Positions 41,901-45,797 of a DNA stretch of 64,000 nucleotides are shown piece by piece. A program made the position numbers and the translations under genes. Position 1 is the first letter of the stretch. Every line of letters begins with the position of its first letter. Origin of the DNA: Asterias amurensis. Lineage: Eukaryota; Echinodermata; Asteroidea; Forcipulatida; Asteriidae. The DNA lies in NCBI RefSeq assembly GCF_032118995.1, contig NC_092669.1:10774335-10838334 (forward strand), read 5' to 3'. A model generated the notes under the pieces. It was not told where the DNA came from. It worked only from the letters and a program-made list of their open reading frames with translations, and searched no databases.

Positions 41901-42084
41901 GCTTACACTGCCAGGAAATGTTTTGTAGCAAAACCAAATCTGTAATTTGTTCCTTTAAACAAACAAGCACAATGGACATGATGGATTAGGTTTTTTGTGT
42001 TTTTTTTAAATAAAACTTACAGTTTCTGATGTCAGAAATGAAGACTGCCAAACCCCGCATGCCATCCCCTTTGACTGTCGGCAT
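5198..42084 (-). CDS. AP2A1: AP-2 complex subunit alpha (alpha-adaptin), complete, 23 coding exons
   Basis: Alpha-adaptin is a large subunit of the AP-2 heterotetramer. It binds PIP2 at the plasma membrane, contributes to dileucine cargo binding, and recruits clathrin and accessory proteins for endocytosis. Joining 23 exons, listed separately, gives 2922 nt and 973 residues, close to my recollection of vertebrate alpha subunits (about 940-977). Residues 1 to about 620 form the helical-repeat trunk and start [21 protein letters not shown] basic PIP2-type patch KKK is at 54-56. A proline- and alanine-rich hinge runs from about 620 to 740 with DLLGLD at 670-675. The appendage (ear) runs from about 742 to 973 with KFFQP and a conserved FFSRW, and ends LLSTQF. 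All splice phases agree. Invertebrates usually have one alpha gene, so the vertebrate symbol (AP2A1 versus AP2A2) is only nominal. The ATG is the family start. Introns are heavily invaded by repeats but no exon is broken. Confidence 0.97.
5276..5804. other. AP2A intron 22, left part; nothing specific
   Basis: Contains one GGGGTGGATTTAACAAAG end motif at 5522, shared with the palindrome at 52.1 kb. No exon or known element otherwise. Confidence 0.5.
5806..6170. mobile_element. MITE-A copy
   Basis: Nearly full-length, with ends GGCAGTGGACACTAATGG and AATAGTGTCCACACC. Lies in the last AP2A intron. Confidence 0.9.
6338..6472 (-). CDS. AP2A1: AP2A coding exon 22 (residues 904-948)
   Basis: Codes [20 protein letters not shown] followed by [20 protein letters not shown] and NKAAL. 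It has a CCAG acceptor, a GTAAGT donor, and is phase 0 on both sides. Confidence 0.97.
6833..7549. repeat. 12-bp G-rich minisatellite, about 59 units
   Basis: Unit GGGGGCAACCMA, where M is C or A; apart from one GGGGGAAACC unit this is almost the only variable base. Open in several frames on both strands, which makes long spurious ORFs ([24 protein letters not shown]). No gene should be called. The plus strand has a run of five G every 12 bp. Confidence 0.95.
8144..8213 (-). CDS. AP2A1: AP2A coding exon 21 (residues 880-903)
   Basis: Codes [20 protein letters not shown] followed by KTK. It is a 70-nt exon matching the IFKAK-PMD-TK block of other alpha ears. It has a TTTCAG acceptor and GTGAGT donor, and its phase closes exactly between exons 20 and 22. 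Confidence 0.93.
8240..8345 (+). mobile_element. SINE-1 body fragment
   Basis: GGGGTTCGCCCCGGTGTTCC followed by GTAGCACCTT and AAGGTGCTACATAATTGGG. It forms an inverted pair with the copy at 8515-8802. Confidence 0.75.
8515..8802 (-). mobile_element. SINE-1 copy, nearly complete
   Basis: On the minus strand: tRNA-like head (GGCCGAGCGGTTAAGAGC, B box GGTTCGAATCC), then the linker with CTTGTGTCCTTAAGCAAGAC, then the body with GGGGTTCGCCCCGGTGTTC. Lies in an AP2A intron. Confidence 0.8.
8928..9044 (-). CDS. AP2A1: AP2A coding exon 20 (residues 841-880)
   Basis: Codes [20 protein letters not shown] followed by [18 protein letters not shown]. The KFFQP and FFSRW segment is the ear platform hallmark. 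It has a CAG acceptor and GTAAGT donor. The preceding intron is 7.6 kb of repeats. Confidence 0.96.
9235..9565. mobile_element. Head-to-head pair of SINE-2 copies forming a hairpin
   Basis: Two copies of a tRNA-derived repeat in opposite orientation share almost their full length. Each contains a tRNA-like unit (left on minus about 9262-9335, right on plus about 9464-9536) with A box TAGCTCAGTTGG, anticodon-position GTT and B box GGTTCGAATCC. The arms are separated by about 20 bp near 9400. Confidence 0.85.
9649..9893. mobile_element. MITE-B copy
   Basis: Inverted ends GGGGCCAATTTCATAGAGCTG and CAGCTCTATGAAATTGGGCC with TTAAGCA repeats just inside. Confidence 0.85.
10035..10424. mobile_element. 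MITE-C copy
   Basis: Ends AAAGGAACACGTTGCCTTGG with the same GGTCGGCCATTTATGGGAG inner palindrome as the 1.7 kb copy. Confidence 0.9.
10471..10852. mobile_element. MITE-A copy, alternative core
   Basis: Ends AAAGGGAAGGTACACGTTTGG. The centre is the palindrome AAAAGACTTCTAGCTAGAAG rather than the GAGACCTC core of most copies. Confidence 0.9.
11036..11200 (+). mobile_element. SINE-2 copy, decayed
   Basis: CTGACAGGCACCCCCAAAC, then AGGGCTAGATAGC and a damaged tRNA-like part ending TCCCGCTCTAGT. Confidence 0.75.
11637..12500. repeat. Tandem array with TCAACCCTCCTACTGTCTG motif
   Basis: Irregular units to the left give way to near-identical 97-bp units (motif starts at 12146, 12243 and 12340). 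Each contains CAAGCCTGTGATGAAACCTT and GTTGAATGCATCTACATAG. Shorter relatives of the motif occur at 3.9, 23.2-23.7, 39.4-39.8 and 63.5 kb. Confidence 0.85.
12780..13195. repeat. Copy of the AAGGGCACCAAGGCAA repeat family
   Basis: Contains TTGCCTTGGTGCCCTTG and TGCCCTTGCCCTTTCAA. Related blocks occur at 25.3, 43.1, 52.9 and 61.15 kb. No transposon type recognised. Confidence 0.55.
13235..13345. repeat. ACAAACAGAC-type simple repeat
   Basis: Low-complexity run of ACAAACAGACAAACAG units in an AP2A intron. Confidence 0.8.
13676..14277 (+). repeat. Tandem array of seven tRNA-like SINE-1 heads
   Basis: Seven units, A box starts at 13684, 13775, 13866, 13957, 14046, 14137 and 14228, period about 91 bp. 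Each full unit has a pol III A box TGGCCGAGTGG (or TGGCTGAGTGG) and a B box GGTTCGAGTCC, with CAA in the anticodon position. The acceptor stem does not pair well, so these are not normal tRNA genes. The last unit is cut short. Confidence 0.9.
14893..15278. mobile_element. MITE-A copy
   Basis: Full-length, with a strong inner palindrome TTCGAGACCTCAAG/CTTGAGGTCTCGAA near 15070. First of a run of four copies side by side. Confidence 0.9.
15275..15660. mobile_element. MITE-A copy, alternative core
   Basis: Has the AAAAGACTTCTAGCTAGAAG core like the 10.5 kb copy. The left end is disturbed by a short repeat of ACTGTACAC. Confidence 0.88.
15746..16095. mobile_element. MITE-A copy
   Basis: Ends AAAGGTACTGGACACTTTTGG and AATAGTGTCCAGTACCTTT. 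Divergent core. Confidence 0.88.
16092..16445. mobile_element. MITE-A copy
   Basis: Abuts the preceding copy. Ends AAAGGCAGTGGACACTATTGG and AATAGTGACCAGTACCTTT. Confidence 0.88.
16631..16754 (-). CDS. AP2A1: AP2A coding exon 19 (residues 800-841)
   Basis: Codes [20 protein letters not shown] followed by [21 protein letters not shown]. Upstream there is no AG in reach after the in-frame TAA. The exon begins after CAC of a U12-type 3' end. The Gln codon is completed by C from exon 18 and AA here. The donor is GTAAGT. Confidence 0.94.
16905..17216 (-). mobile_element. SINE-1 copy inside the U12 intron
   Basis: tRNA-like head on the minus strand (B box GGTTCGAACC, seen reversed near 17140) and body with ATTTACCCCTGGGTGG, as at 2.5 kb. 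Confidence 0.75.
17265..17451. mobile_element. MITE-B-like copy
   Basis: Ends GCCCAGTTTCAACAAAG and TTTATGAAACTGGGCCC with scattered CTAAGCAA motifs. Shorter and more diverged than others. Confidence 0.65.
17804..17976 (-). CDS. AP2A1: AP2A coding exon 18 (residues 742-799, start of ear)
   Basis: Codes [20 protein letters not shown] and onward to [16 protein letters not shown], the beginning of the appendage beta-sandwich. No GT donor exists before the in-frame stop that preserves the homologous residues. Instead the exon ends in C directly before ATATCCTTT, the U12 AT-AC donor consensus. Confidence 0.94.
18185..18556. mobile_element. MITE-D copy
   Basis: Ends AAAGCCATTGGACCCTTTCGG and CCGAAAGTGTATAATGGCTTT. 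The centre has the perfect palindrome AATTCTCGTTAACGAGAATT at about 18341-18360. Confidence 0.88.
18704..19094. mobile_element. MITE-A copy
   Basis: Left end of the AAAGGGAAGGTACATG type, right end of the GTGTCCACTGCCTTT type, suggesting recombination between subfamilies. Confidence 0.88.
19095..19265. mobile_element. MITE-A right-half copy
   Basis: Starts at the inner GCACACAACTT sequence directly after the previous copy and ends AATAGTGTCCAGTGTCTT. Confidence 0.8.
19285..19568 (-). CDS. AP2A1: AP2A coding exon 17 (residues 648-742, hinge)
   Basis: Codes the flexible hinge. It is rich in Pro, Ala, Gly, Asn and Met, with [16 protein letters not shown] followed by FFDSMNMN and ending [10 protein letters not shown]. 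The DLLGL motif is also found in vertebrate alpha hinges. The exon ends in AA before GTGAGT, and the split Lys codon continues into exon 18. Confidence 0.95.
19721..19810. mobile_element. MITE-A left fragment, cut by SINE-1
   Basis: The first 90 bp of the element end abruptly at GAGGTTGATGG, where the SINE-1 sequence GTTCGAGCCCCGGTGG begins. Confidence 0.8.
19811..20090 (+). mobile_element. SINE-1 copy
   Basis: Begins within the B box (GTTCGAGCCCC) and continues with ACACTTGTGTCCTTAAAC, CCGTGTGTTGTGTTACGC and GGGGTTCGACCCAGTGTTCC, so the 5' half of the tRNA-like head is missing. Confidence 0.8.
20155..20310 (+). mobile_element. SINE-3 copy
   Basis: tRNA-like CCTCGGTAGTCTAGTTGG and B box GGGTTCGAATCCC, then TGCCTGTGATATTTTTTCAC and ACACATCGGTGTATGGG. 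Two related copies lie at 48.1-48.5 kb. Confidence 0.82.
20449..20607 (-). CDS. AP2A1: AP2A coding exon 16 (residues 595-647)
   Basis: Codes [25 protein letters not shown] and a low-complexity start of the hinge ending GESSTD. The donor GTACGT rather than the overlapping GTAATC keeps exon 17 in frame. The acceptor is AAG. Confidence 0.93.
20664..20815. mobile_element. MITE-A right-half copy
   Basis: ACACAACTTCGTGTGACAAG to CCAAAAGTGTCC. Its right end lies about 20 bp from the donor of AP2A exon 15. Confidence 0.8.
20839..20940 (-). CDS. AP2A1: AP2A coding exon 15 (residues 561-594)
   Basis: Codes [20 protein letters not shown] followed by [14 protein letters not shown], the end of the trunk. 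It has a GTGAGT donor and is phase 0 on both sides. Confidence 0.96.
20990..21085 (+). mobile_element. SINE-1 fragment
   Basis: CAGAGTGTGGGTTCGATACC, then CACTTGTGTCCTTGAGCAAG. Only the second half of the tRNA-like head and the linker remain. Confidence 0.7.
21945..22074 (-). CDS. AP2A1: AP2A coding exon 14 (residues 517-560)
   Basis: Codes [40 protein letters not shown] and IQD. It has a TGCAG acceptor, a GTAAGT donor, and is phase 2 in and phase 0 out. Confidence 0.96.
22109..22413. mobile_element. MITE-A copy, right end missing
   Basis: Full left end and GAGACCTC/GAGATCTC core. Breaks off after TTTGTTATTTTGG. Confidence 0.85.
22913..23010 (-). CDS. AP2A1: AP2A coding exon 13 (residues 485-517)
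   Basis: Codes [20 protein letters not shown] followed by [12 protein letters not shown]. The donor GTAAGT after TCAAG is chosen over the GT eight bases earlier because only it keeps the frame into exon 14. Confidence 0.96.
23190..23670. repeat. Four diverged units with AGTAGGAGGGTTGAC motif
   Basis: The reverse complement of the motif at 11.6-12.5 kb, repeated at about 100-120 bp spacing with ATGTAGATGCATTCA and CAGGCTGTCATGGTTTATC between. Directly downstream of the AP2A exon 12 donor. Confidence 0.8.
23682..23756 (-). CDS. AP2A1: AP2A coding exon 12 (residues 460-484)
   Basis: Codes [20 protein letters not shown] followed by KMVFE. It is a 75-nt exon with a TGTAG acceptor and GTAAGT donor. 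Confidence 0.97.
23965..24072 (-). CDS. AP2A1: AP2A coding exon 11 (residues 424-459)
   Basis: Codes [20 protein letters not shown] followed by [16 protein letters not shown]. It has a TATAG acceptor, a GTAAGT donor, and is phase 0 on both sides. Confidence 0.97.
24154..24539. mobile_element. MITE-A copy
   Basis: Full-length. Ends AAAGACAGTGGACACTATTGG and AATAGTGTCCACTGCCTTT, GAGACCTC core. Confidence 0.9.
24686..24823 (-). CDS. AP2A1: AP2A coding exon 10 (residues 378-423)
   Basis: Codes [20 protein letters not shown] through [17 protein letters not shown], among the best-conserved trunk segments. It is 138 nt, phase 0 on both sides, with a GTCAGT donor. Confidence 0.97.
24880..25128. mobile_element. 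MITE-B copy
   Basis: Ends GGGCCCAATTTCATGGCTCTG and CAGAGCCATGAAATTGGGTCC. Inner CTTACGGTAAGC-like palindromes differ from the AAGCA inner parts of other copies. Confidence 0.85.
25330..25925. repeat. Tandem units of the AAGGGCACCAAGGCAA family
   Basis: Three to four diverged units of about 150-180 bp with GGGCACCTAGACCAAG, GGCAACAAAGGCTTTACCC and AAGGCCATTTTC. Confidence 0.65.
26186..26282 (-). CDS. AP2A1: AP2A coding exon 9 (residues 345-377)
   Basis: Codes [20 protein letters not shown] followed by [12 protein letters not shown]. It has a TATAG acceptor, a GTCAGT donor, is phase 2 in and phase 0 out, and continues the trunk after the repeat-laden intron. Confidence 0.96.
26450..26590. 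mobile_element. SINE 3' end with ATT microsatellite tail
   Basis: GGTGCTAAGTATTAGGTCTC and GCGCTATATAAGAAGCC followed by (ATT)n, matching part of the tail seen after the SINE-1 body at about 19980. Confidence 0.5.
26732..27067 (-). pseudogene. LINE reverse transcriptase C-terminal fragment (CR1/L2-like)
   Basis: Open 111-residue reading frame with [37 protein letters not shown] and [20 protein letters not shown], ending LKTRLFPS. This order (KCLN...PxY, LRS, R...GxRAFSxAxPxxWNxLP, FKxxLKTxLF) is the post-RT C-terminus of CR1/L2-type non-LTR retrotransposons. No upstream RT domain follows, so it is a 5'-truncated copy in an AP2A intron. Confidence 0.8.
27209..28183. repeat. 140-bp tandem array carrying half of AP2A exon 8 and its 5' splice site
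   Basis: Seven copies (splice-site motif CTTACC at 27211, 27351, 27491, 27631, 27771, 27904 and 28044), the true exon end at 28184 being the eighth. Spacing is 140 bp except one of 133, caused by loss of one TGTCAAA. Each unit has about 69 bp of exon 8 coding sequence ([19 protein letters not shown] to NLR), the donor GTAAGTAC and about 70 bp of intron. No acceptor is included. Confidence 0.97.
28189..28349 (-). CDS. AP2A1: AP2A coding exon 8 (residues 292-345)
   Basis: Codes [19 protein letters not shown] through [20 protein letters not shown] to TNLR. The donor is GTAAGTAC. The last ~69 nt and the donor are copied seven more times in the downstream intron, in the 140-bp array at 27.2-28.2 kb. 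Confidence 0.97.
28639..29144. repeat. Direct tandem duplication, 2 x 253 bp
   Basis: Two copies beginning GCTACTCAAAGAGACTTGG (28639 and 28892) look identical over their full length. Their chance ORF appears twice. Lies in AP2A intron 7, ending about 60 bp from exon 7. Confidence 0.92.
29205..29375 (-). CDS. AP2A1: AP2A coding exon 7 (residues 235-291)
   Basis: Codes [30 protein letters not shown] and [16 protein letters not shown]. The exon ends at CAG before GTTTGC, a weak 5' splice site without the usual GTRAGT. Homology fixes this end because the next exon begins EPPKSKK as in other alpha-adaptins. Confidence 0.95.
29655..30780. repeat. About 70-bp degenerate tandem repeat array
   Basis: Around sixteen units with CAATGGTCAAGTTATGG, ATACAAGCAGGCAAACAT and AAATGGTAGAGTTTTGG. 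Four central units near 29.75-30.0 kb are almost identical; the flanks are diverged. Confidence 0.9.
30839..30940 (-). CDS. AP2A1: AP2A coding exon 6 (residues 201-234)
   Basis: Codes [20 protein letters not shown] followed by [14 protein letters not shown]. It is 102 nt, phase 0 on both sides, with an ACAG acceptor after a poly-T tract and a GTAAGA donor. Confidence 0.97.
31408..31610. repeat. 12-bp minisatellite CCATCTGACCAC
   Basis: About 17 units with G/A and C/T variants (CATCTGGTCACC). Ends 18-20 nt from the 5' splice site of AP2A exon 5, on the intron side. Produces spurious HPSD/VVRW reading frames. Confidence 0.93.
31629..31758 (-). CDS. AP2A1: AP2A coding exon 5 (residues 157-200)
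   Basis: Codes [20 protein letters not shown] and onward to [10 protein letters not shown]. The donor is GTAAGA. A 12-bp minisatellite starts less than 25 nt inside the downstream intron. Confidence 0.97.
31921..32165. mobile_element. MITE-A left part, alternative core
   Basis: AAAGGCATTGGACACCATC, then AAAAGACTTCAGACCTGAAG core. The right end is replaced by SINE-4 sequence at about 32165. Confidence 0.8.
32165..32290 (-). mobile_element. SINE-4 tRNA-like fragment
   Basis: GCCGGGAATCAAACCAGGGG, then GGTGAGAAGCGAGCACTTTA. The reversed B box and D-arm layout match the better copy at 41.3 kb. Confidence 0.6.
32560..32820 (+). pseudogene. LINE C-terminal fragment (CR1/L2-like), with internal stop and frameshift
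   Basis: A frame gives [35 protein letters not shown] and [12 protein letters not shown], then a stop where the family has Trp. [13 protein letters not shown] resumes, followed by [10 protein letters not shown] in another frame. It is the same domain as at 26.7-27.1 kb but from a different, older copy. Confidence 0.75.
32919..32950. repeat. (TTA)n microsatellite
   Basis: Ten to eleven ATT units abutting the 5' splice site of AP2A exon 4. The first intron bases GTAATAAT are part of the run. Confidence 0.9.
32951..33144 (-). CDS. AP2A1: AP2A coding exon 4 (residues 93-157)
   Basis: Codes [20 protein letters not shown] through [18 protein letters not shown] to PKLLVS, helical trunk repeats. 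The donor is GTAATA after two G of a split Gly codon. A (TTA)n microsatellite abuts the donor on the intron side. Confidence 0.97.
33660..33674 (+). promoter_or_regulatory. CTCF-like core motif, copy 1
   Basis: CCGCTAGAGGGCGCT fits CCASYAGRKGGCRS at 13 of 14 positions. Inside the hAT-like element. Confidence 0.4.
33713..33727 (+). promoter_or_regulatory. CTCF-like core motif, copy 2
   Basis: Same 15-mer as copy 1, 53 bp downstream in the same orientation. Confidence 0.4.
34475..34617 (-). CDS. AP2A1: AP2A coding exon 3 (residues 45-92)
   Basis: Codes [19 protein letters not shown] and onward through [19 protein letters not shown] to EKQI. The KKK run is the PIP2-contact patch known in mammalian alpha-adaptin. 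It has a CAG acceptor, a GTAAGT donor, and ends in phase 0. Confidence 0.97.
34668..34896. mobile_element. MITE-A right-half copy
   Basis: AACACCCTTGTCACATGAAG to GACAGTGTCCACTGC. The core GAGTCCTC/GAGGTCTC is still visible. Confidence 0.82.
34994..35384. mobile_element. MITE-C copy
   Basis: Ends AAAGGAACACGTTGCCTTGG, inner palindrome CCATTTATGGGAGTCAAA/TTTACTCCCATAAATGG. Confidence 0.9.
35567..35969. mobile_element. MITE-E copy
   Basis: Ends AAAGGATTCGGGTACTTTTTC and GTTACATAGACCCTTT, sub-terminal CCACAGATTTACACTAAAC and its complement. The core pairs CATTTTGGTGTCATGAG-type and TTAACCAGTTATG sequences. Confidence 0.85.
36177..36567. mobile_element. MITE-A copy
   Basis: Full-length with a clean GAGACCTCAAGCTTAGAA core. 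Confidence 0.9.
36595..36974. mobile_element. MITE-D copy
   Basis: Ends AAAGCCATTGGACACTTTC and GTTGTGCGATTGCTTT, TCACAGATTTACAAATAAC inside as in the 18.2 kb copy. Confidence 0.85.
37025..37440. mobile_element. MITE-B-like copy, diverged
   Basis: GGGCTCGATTTCATAAAACC at the left and TATGAAATTGGCCCCAG at the right, with other sequence in between. Confidence 0.6.
37889..39245. mobile_element. Repeat of the GGGAATAAAAGGGTTGCGACG family, interrupted
   Basis: Left part with GGGAATAAAAGGGTTGCGAC, GCCGGCAGGGTCGGCAGG and TTTTATTCCCATTCATAAA. Right part with TTCCGCGTGATAATCTTGTG and GAGAAACTGTCTGGGGTAT. The two parts are separated by the Harbinger-like element at 38214-39119. A continuous relative is at 40.1-40.6 kb. 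Confidence 0.8.
38214..39119. mobile_element. Non-autonomous PIF/Harbinger-like element
   Basis: Inverted ends GGGGCCGTTCACAACTATC and its complement (about 30 bp), flanked by TTA at 38211-38213 and 39120-39122. This is the 3-bp target duplication typical of PIF/Harbinger. No transposase. Contains repeated GCGCCTGGACAAA-like motifs. Confidence 0.85.
39355..39640. repeat. Three units with CAACCCTCCTACTGTCTG motif
   Basis: Plus-orientation copies near 39383, 39490 and 39605 with AAACCATGCCAGCCTG between. Same family as the 11.6-12.5 kb array. One inverted TAGGAGGGTTAATGG sits at 39842, beside exon 2 of AP2A. Confidence 0.8.
39886..39954 (-). CDS. AP2A1: AP2A coding exon 2 (residues 22-44)
   Basis: Codes [20 protein letters not shown] plus KFK, the highly conserved N-terminal helix of the alpha trunk. 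It has a CAG acceptor and GTAAA donor, is phase 1 in and phase 1 out, and is 69 nt long. Confidence 0.96.
40101..40612. mobile_element. Uninterrupted copy of the GGGAATAAAAGGG repeat
   Basis: GGGAATAAAAGGGTAGCGACG, GGCAGGGTCGGCGGCCGTG and a palindromic ACGGCAACGACCCTGC part, ending GAGAAACTGTCTGGGGTAT. Serves as the unoccupied relative of the 37.9-39.2 kb copy. Confidence 0.8.
41080..41450 (-). mobile_element. SINE-4 copy with tRNA-like head
   Basis: The minus strand from about 41430 reads GGCACGGTTGGCTTGTGCG, AGCGCCCGCCTCTCACC and CCCCGGTTCGATTCCCGG, ending GGTGCC, a tRNA-like cloverleaf. It then runs into a body and an (ATT)n tail at about 41090. Confidence 0.78.
41538..41897. mobile_element. 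MITE-A copy
   Basis: Full-length, with ends intact and a core partly deleted on the left arm. Confidence 0.9.
42021..42084 (-). CDS. AP2A1: AP2A coding exon 1 (residues 1-21)
   Basis: Codes [20 protein letters not shown] plus N and the first base of a Cys codon, followed by a GTAAG donor. The start matches the conserved adaptin N-terminus. A weak acceptor (AAACAG) lies 5 nt before the ATG, so the untranslated leader is probably spliced from an exon near 43.73 kb. Confidence 0.95.
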
Positions 42085-42220
42085 CGTCGCTGTTTGGTTT
42101 TTACCAGTAAAGGCACCAACAATAGAAACTACTGGCCTTCAATGCAATCTTGAAACATTAAAAAGAAAAAGAAAAAACTCATAAATAATTGCAATTTTTT
42201 ATAACTTGCGACTCTGTTGA

Positions 42221-42608
42221 TTAAAGACAGTGGACACTCTTGGTAATTACTCAAAATAATTATTGGCATAAAACCTTTCTTGGTCATGTTGGTGACGAGT
42301 AATGGGGAGAGGTTGATGGTATAAAACATTGTGAGAAACGGCTCTCTCTGAAGTGCCATAGGTTTCGAGAAAGAAGTAATTTTCCACGAATTTGATTTCG
42401 AGACCTCAAGTTTAGAACTTGAGGTCTTGAAATCAACCATGTAAACGCACAGTGACAAGGGTGTTTTTTCTTTCATTATTATCTCACAACTTCAATGACC
42501 GATTGAGCTCAAATTTTCACAGGTTTATTATTTTATGCATATTATGTTGAGATACACCAACTGTGAAGACTGGTCTTTGACAATTACCAATAGTGTCCAC
42601 TGCCTTTA
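42221..42608. mobile_element. MITE-A copy
   Basis: Full-length with GAGACCTCAAGTTTAGAAC core. Lies just upstream of the AP2A start exon, within the presumed 5' intron. Confidence 0.9.
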
Positions 42609-43084
42609 ACTAGTCCAATAGGATCAATGATTGATAAACTTTTTTTACAAATATTAAAAATTTAAATAAAGGGAAATTATTAAGTTGTGCAAAAATTTAA
42701 ACTGGCACTAAAACGCGTTGCGTACATGATGACGCATTCGGAACTCTCCACCACTTAATGATGGACTCTTGATTCCCATCATGAATTAATTCTTAAATCA
42801 CGACGACAACAACATGCAGTACAATAATCAGACTAAACAAATTCTTAATCTTAGTTTGTATTTTCTGCAGAAATCCCCAAACGAAACAGTCCTTGCGCAT
42901 TTCGGTGCCATTCTAGCTTTTATCAATCAATATCCAGTAATTAAAGAAAGCCTACACTGGCTTTACTCCTACACAAGTCCTAAAACCATGAGGTTTCGTT
43001 CCGCTATCGTCTCCATGTACATGTAGATACAATAGTGGAATGTGTAGTTCTAGAATCTAGTTGGAGTACACTGCTTTCAAACTA

Positions 43085-43205
43085 GTAGAAGTGCCCTTGT
43101 TTGAACTTGGCTTTGCAAAAAGAAAATGGCCTTGGCCCTTCTTCTTGAATCTTGCCCTTTTCAACGCGTTCAAACTCAAATCAAAGATAAAATTCCAGGC
43201 CAGGC
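43085..43205. repeat. AAGGGCA-family fragment
   Basis: AAGTGCCCTTGTTTGAACTTG and TGGCCTTGGCCCTTCTTC, related to the 25.3 kb block. Confidence 0.5.
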
Positions 43206-43731
43206 CTGCAGCTTAAATTTATACACTGTCTGTAAATTAAATTTACAATTTAAACATCATCAATGGTATTTGTTTTGTCAGTGACTGTCACTCTCCAAAT
43301 TGGAGGGTTGAGTCAGTCCATGTGGAGGAATCTCTCCATGATCAGTCACTTCCAATCACATTCATTTCACACAAACAAGCCCCCCAACCAAAAAAGGACC
43401 AGCCAGACAGAAGAAGAATTCAGACAGCACAGAGTAATTTGGAAAATTTGTGAGACTAAATTGTTACCTGAAGAAGCTGTCTTTCCTTAAGAAAGCCCAT
43501 TACGAAGTAGAAAAGATACATGTTTCAGTAAAGAGGGCGTGCATTGGTACGGTAAGGACCCGTTCGTACGTGTACCGGCACAATCACCGCATAACCGGGG
43601 TGCGCTTTTTACACACACAGGCAATGGGCCAAAACGTAAAAAGTAATAAAATTCACATTTAGATTGGCGATTTACACCAAATAAATCACAGCCAAATACA
43701 CCATAAAAACAAATGAACGCTTCCCACTCAC

Positions 43732-43838
43732 CCGATACAACCTCTAAACTCTCGTGAACTCGTTCACAATTAACAGGAAATGGCGAACTTGACCAAGAAG
43801 GAGTTACGTTAATGTGTCTAGTTCGATCTTCCTGTGTC
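43732..43838 (-). other. AP2A1: Probable 5' untranslated exon of AP2A
   Basis: On the minus strand the sequence from the YY1-like box runs to a strong donor, TATCGG followed by GTGAGTGGG at 43732-43731. It would splice to the weak acceptor just before the AP2A ATG. The right boundary (transcription start) is only approximate. This is inferred from position and splice signals, not from homology. Confidence 0.5.
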
Positions 43839-43856
43839 GAAAATGGCCGCCATTAC
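43838..43856 (-). promoter_or_regulatory. YY1-type promoter element, AP2A
   Basis: The minus strand reads AATGGCGGCCATTTTCG, containing the YY1 consensus GGCCATTT and its near-mirror. Such boxes sit at the start of TATA-less housekeeping genes. It lies about 1.75 kb upstream of the AP2A ATG. Confidence 0.5.
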
Positions 43857-43859
43857 AGA

Positions 43860-45353
43860 AAAGACACTCGCTCTAAATCTCATCCGCTAGCGTACATCAC
43901 TGGTACCCGGTAAAGGGCAAAACAGGTGTGTGTAATTTGACACATTGAAAATAAATTATCGACAAAGAAAATGTACTTTTTCATTTTTGGAGCACAATTC
44001 GATGGAACAGCTTGAGTTGTATGTTTGTTAGGTGTTCGTTTGTTTGTTTGTTTGTTTGTTTGTTTGTTTGTTTGTTTGTTTGTTTTCTTTCCCCATGATT
44101 GTTTTTTACCTTTTCTTTTATATTATAAAAAATAAAAGGCCAGCATTATTACAAATTATTTGTGCAATGACGCCTTTATTAAGAACATTTTTTCGCGTGA
44201 TGAAATAAACCTTGATAGGGAAACTCAATCATAGGATATTTGAAATAGCAATAATATTGTTTTCAAATACACCCGAAAAACCATGAAAACAAGCTAATGC
44301 CCAAATTATGCAAAGTTCTGTCTATAATTACTTCTGTGCACTAAAGATTTGACCCACCTATGGTTACCAGCGAATTATTGACTAATGGATCTAGCATGTC
44401 TCCCAGCGATCCCGCCCCCTTACAAATTCGACCTCGAACAAAACGCAGAAACAATTCACATTTGCACTCAAATTTGTGACATTGAAGTTCCAATTACAGC
44501 TATAAAGACTAGGATTTTGATGTTTTATCTAAATTTAGCATAGTTTCTATTTCTACCTCCATGGTTTCACTTTAAGTTAAAAATTATCTGTGGAACGGTT
44601 TTCGTGAGGTATTTTAAGAGATGCGTTCTAACGTTTCCCATAATGGGGTGGAGCGGCAACAGCGCTAAATCATTACAGGCTCAATCCACACGTGTCATGT
44701 GACAATGTAATGAGATTTTGCAGATTATAGATGGCGCTGTTTCATTTTTACGGGCCCAGGCAAAACATTTTTTAATGGCCTTTTATGTCCATGTTATTTT
44801 GATCGGCATTGCTCCTAGTCTGTGGAAGGAGATGCTGTCTCCATACGAATTCTTGGGACACCTCATCAACATATATTACTTAAAGTGTTTTTTCAAAACA
44901 GGCCTTCTTGTCTTGTTTTGGTTTTTAAATTAGTCCACCTGCCTCCTGTTTTATGGTGTTTTGTGTGTGTTGTTTTGCAAGGTTTTCAATTTCTTTTGTT
45001 TTAATGCTTACTGTTGTATGATTTTAATTGAACGTTTGAGTGCAATTTCCTTTTTAGAAATATACATTTTTATCTTTGGCGACAGGGTTGTTGCCGTTGT
45101 ACAGGTCTGAATCTGATGAAGACAGTTGTTATACCTTTGTAACCCCCCCCCCCCCCCCCCCCCCGTCCAACGATCCTGTGTCCACAAATGTATGTCTTAA
45201 CTATAAAGATTTGAAATAAAAAAAATTAAAATACTGTTAAAAAGTTTCATTTATGATGGTATAGTATAACAAATAAAACAATTGAAACCTAATGTGTCTT
45301 TTGTTCTTTTTTGCTTTTGTGTGCATGTTTACTGAACTTTAATAGCGTTTGAG
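43860..45353. other. Intergenic stretch, repeats only
   Basis: Holds a (GTTT)n microsatellite at 44034-44085 and a poly-C tract at 45145-45164. From about 44740 to 45230 there is a segment ending in TTTGAAATAAAAAAAATT that looks like the poly(A) end of a retroposed sequence. No exon supported. Confidence 0.5.
44034..44085. repeat. (GTTT)n microsatellite
   Basis: Twelve to thirteen GTTT units upstream of the AP2A promoter. Confidence 0.95.
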
Positions 45354-45755
45354 TTTAAAGGCAGTGGACACTATTGGTAATTACTCAAAATAATTGTTAG
45401 CATAAAACCTTGGTAACTTGGTATCTTCAGTTGGTAACGAGTAATAGGTAGAGGTTGATACATTGTGAGAAACGGCTCCCTCTGAAGTAATGTAGTTTTT
45501 GAGAGAAAGAAGTAATTTTCCACGAATTTGATTTCAAGACCTCAGATTTAGAATTTGAGGTCTCGAAATCAAGCATCTGAAAGCACACAACTTTGTGTGA
45601 CAAGTGTGTTTTTTTCTTTCATTATTATCTCGCAACTTCGACACCCGATTGAGCTCAATTTTTCACAGGTTTGTTGTTTTATGCATATAATGTTGAGATA
45701 CACCATCTGTGAAGGCTAGTCTTCGACAATTACCAATAGTGTCCAGTGTCTTTAA
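45354..45755. mobile_element. MITE-A copy
   Basis: Full-length with GACCTCAGATTTAGAATTTG core and a small local duplication of TTGGTA in the left arm. Confidence 0.9.
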
Positions 45756-45797
45756 CCCCCTTCTTATATAATCCCTTTATTCGTTGGCGTCCCACGG

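Noticed and set aside
44718..45004. Reading frame IGIAPSLWKEMLSPYEF as a LINE or gene
   Set aside because: Short, no start or splice context, and no domain I can name. Kept only as a possible retroposed segment ending in poly(A).
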